6,490 nt of DNA from contig JAUYMV010000380.1 of the NCBI GenBank assembly GCA_030698645.1, positions 1 to 6,490 of the forward strand, read 5' to 3'. The first letter of the stretch is position 1. Each line of letters opens with the position of its first letter. The translations under genes were made by a program, and so were the position numbers. The stretch comes from Mesorhizobium sp. (lineage in GTDB: Bacteria; Pseudomonadota; Alphaproteobacteria; Rhizobiales; Rhizobiaceae). Below the pieces are notes generated by a model, which ran no database searches, was not told the origin of the DNA, and saw only the letters and a list, made by a program, of their open reading frames with translations. Of this stretch, positions 6,410 to 6,490 are shown piece after piece.

Positions 6410-6490
6410 GTGCTGGAGCTGCGCCCGAACTGCGAATGCTGCGACAGGGACCTGCCGCCGGAGGCCGGCGACGCGATGATCTGCACCTTC
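6410..6490 (+). CDS. DUF1272 cysteine-rich small protein, N-terminal part (runs off right edge)
   Basis: Starting with GTG at 6410, four bases after the ureA stop, the frame reads MLELRPNCECCDRD followed by LPPEAGDAMICTF and is open to the window edge (27 residues). This matches the start of the DUF1272 family, short proteins with several cysteines thought to bind zinc; Cys8, Cys10, Cys11 and Cys25 are visible. The remaining half would be expected to carry further cysteines. The GTG start is supported by the family's usual Met-Leu-Glu-Leu beginning; no strong Shine-Dalgarno is seen, so translation may be coupled to ureA. The function is unknown. Its place in the urease operon, where ureB would be expected, suggests a link to urease expression or assembly, but that is inference. 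The family assignment comes from sequence recall and could not be searched. Confidence 0.8.
   Translation, partial: MLELRPNCECCDRDLPPEAGDAMICTF

Overview
The window looks like chromosomal DNA of a high-GC alphaproteobacterium. A Hyphomicrobiales genome of the Mesorhizobium/Phyllobacteriaceae type is the best guess, based on the urease genes, the glutathione S-transferase and the style of the hydrolase. This placement is inference from protein character and base composition, not from a search. I see no insertion sequences, tRNA or rRNA genes, CRISPR arrays or phage genes.

Layout. (1) 1-332, minus strand: the N-terminal part of a TetR-family repressor, running off the left edge. (2) 414-2457, plus strand: a tight two-gene unit transcribed away from tetR. 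It encodes a Tm-1-like UPF0261 protein and a TIM-barrel protein of the 'phosphoenolpyruvate hydrolase' family. In the tomato virus-resistance protein Tm-1 these two halves are fused in one chain. The 81-base tetR/UPF0261 gap, together with the edge of tetR, holds two facing promoters with almost coincident -10 boxes and a nested inverted repeat centred on base 338. This is a compact candidate operator-promoter. (3) 2604-4391, plus strand: a 595-residue exported alpha/beta hydrolase (DUF900 type) with a helical N-terminal region. Two perfect inverted repeats lie upstream of it. (4) 4396-5100, minus strand: a nu-class (YfcG/Ure2p-like) glutathione S-transferase that converges on the hydrolase with only 4 bases between stop codons. 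A perfect 10-bp hairpin with T/A flanks inside the hydrolase's last codons probably serves as its terminator. (5) 5208-6490, plus strand: the start of a urease operon, with ureD (accessory protein), ureA (gamma subunit) and a GTG-started DUF1272 cysteine protein cut by the right edge.

How the genes fit together. The TetR protein probably represses itself and the UPF0261/TIM-barrel pair, whose biochemical role is not known. The hydrolase and the GST look like independent single genes. ureD and ureA begin the urease operon, whose remaining genes (ureB, ureC, ureE, ureF, ureG) would be expected to the right of the window.

The points most worth a second look are the shared tetR/UPF0261 control region with a predicted leaderless tetR message, the unfused Tm-1 pair, the terminator inside a coding region, the ureD gene with no usable ATG or GTG start, and the DUF1272 gene placed directly after ureA.
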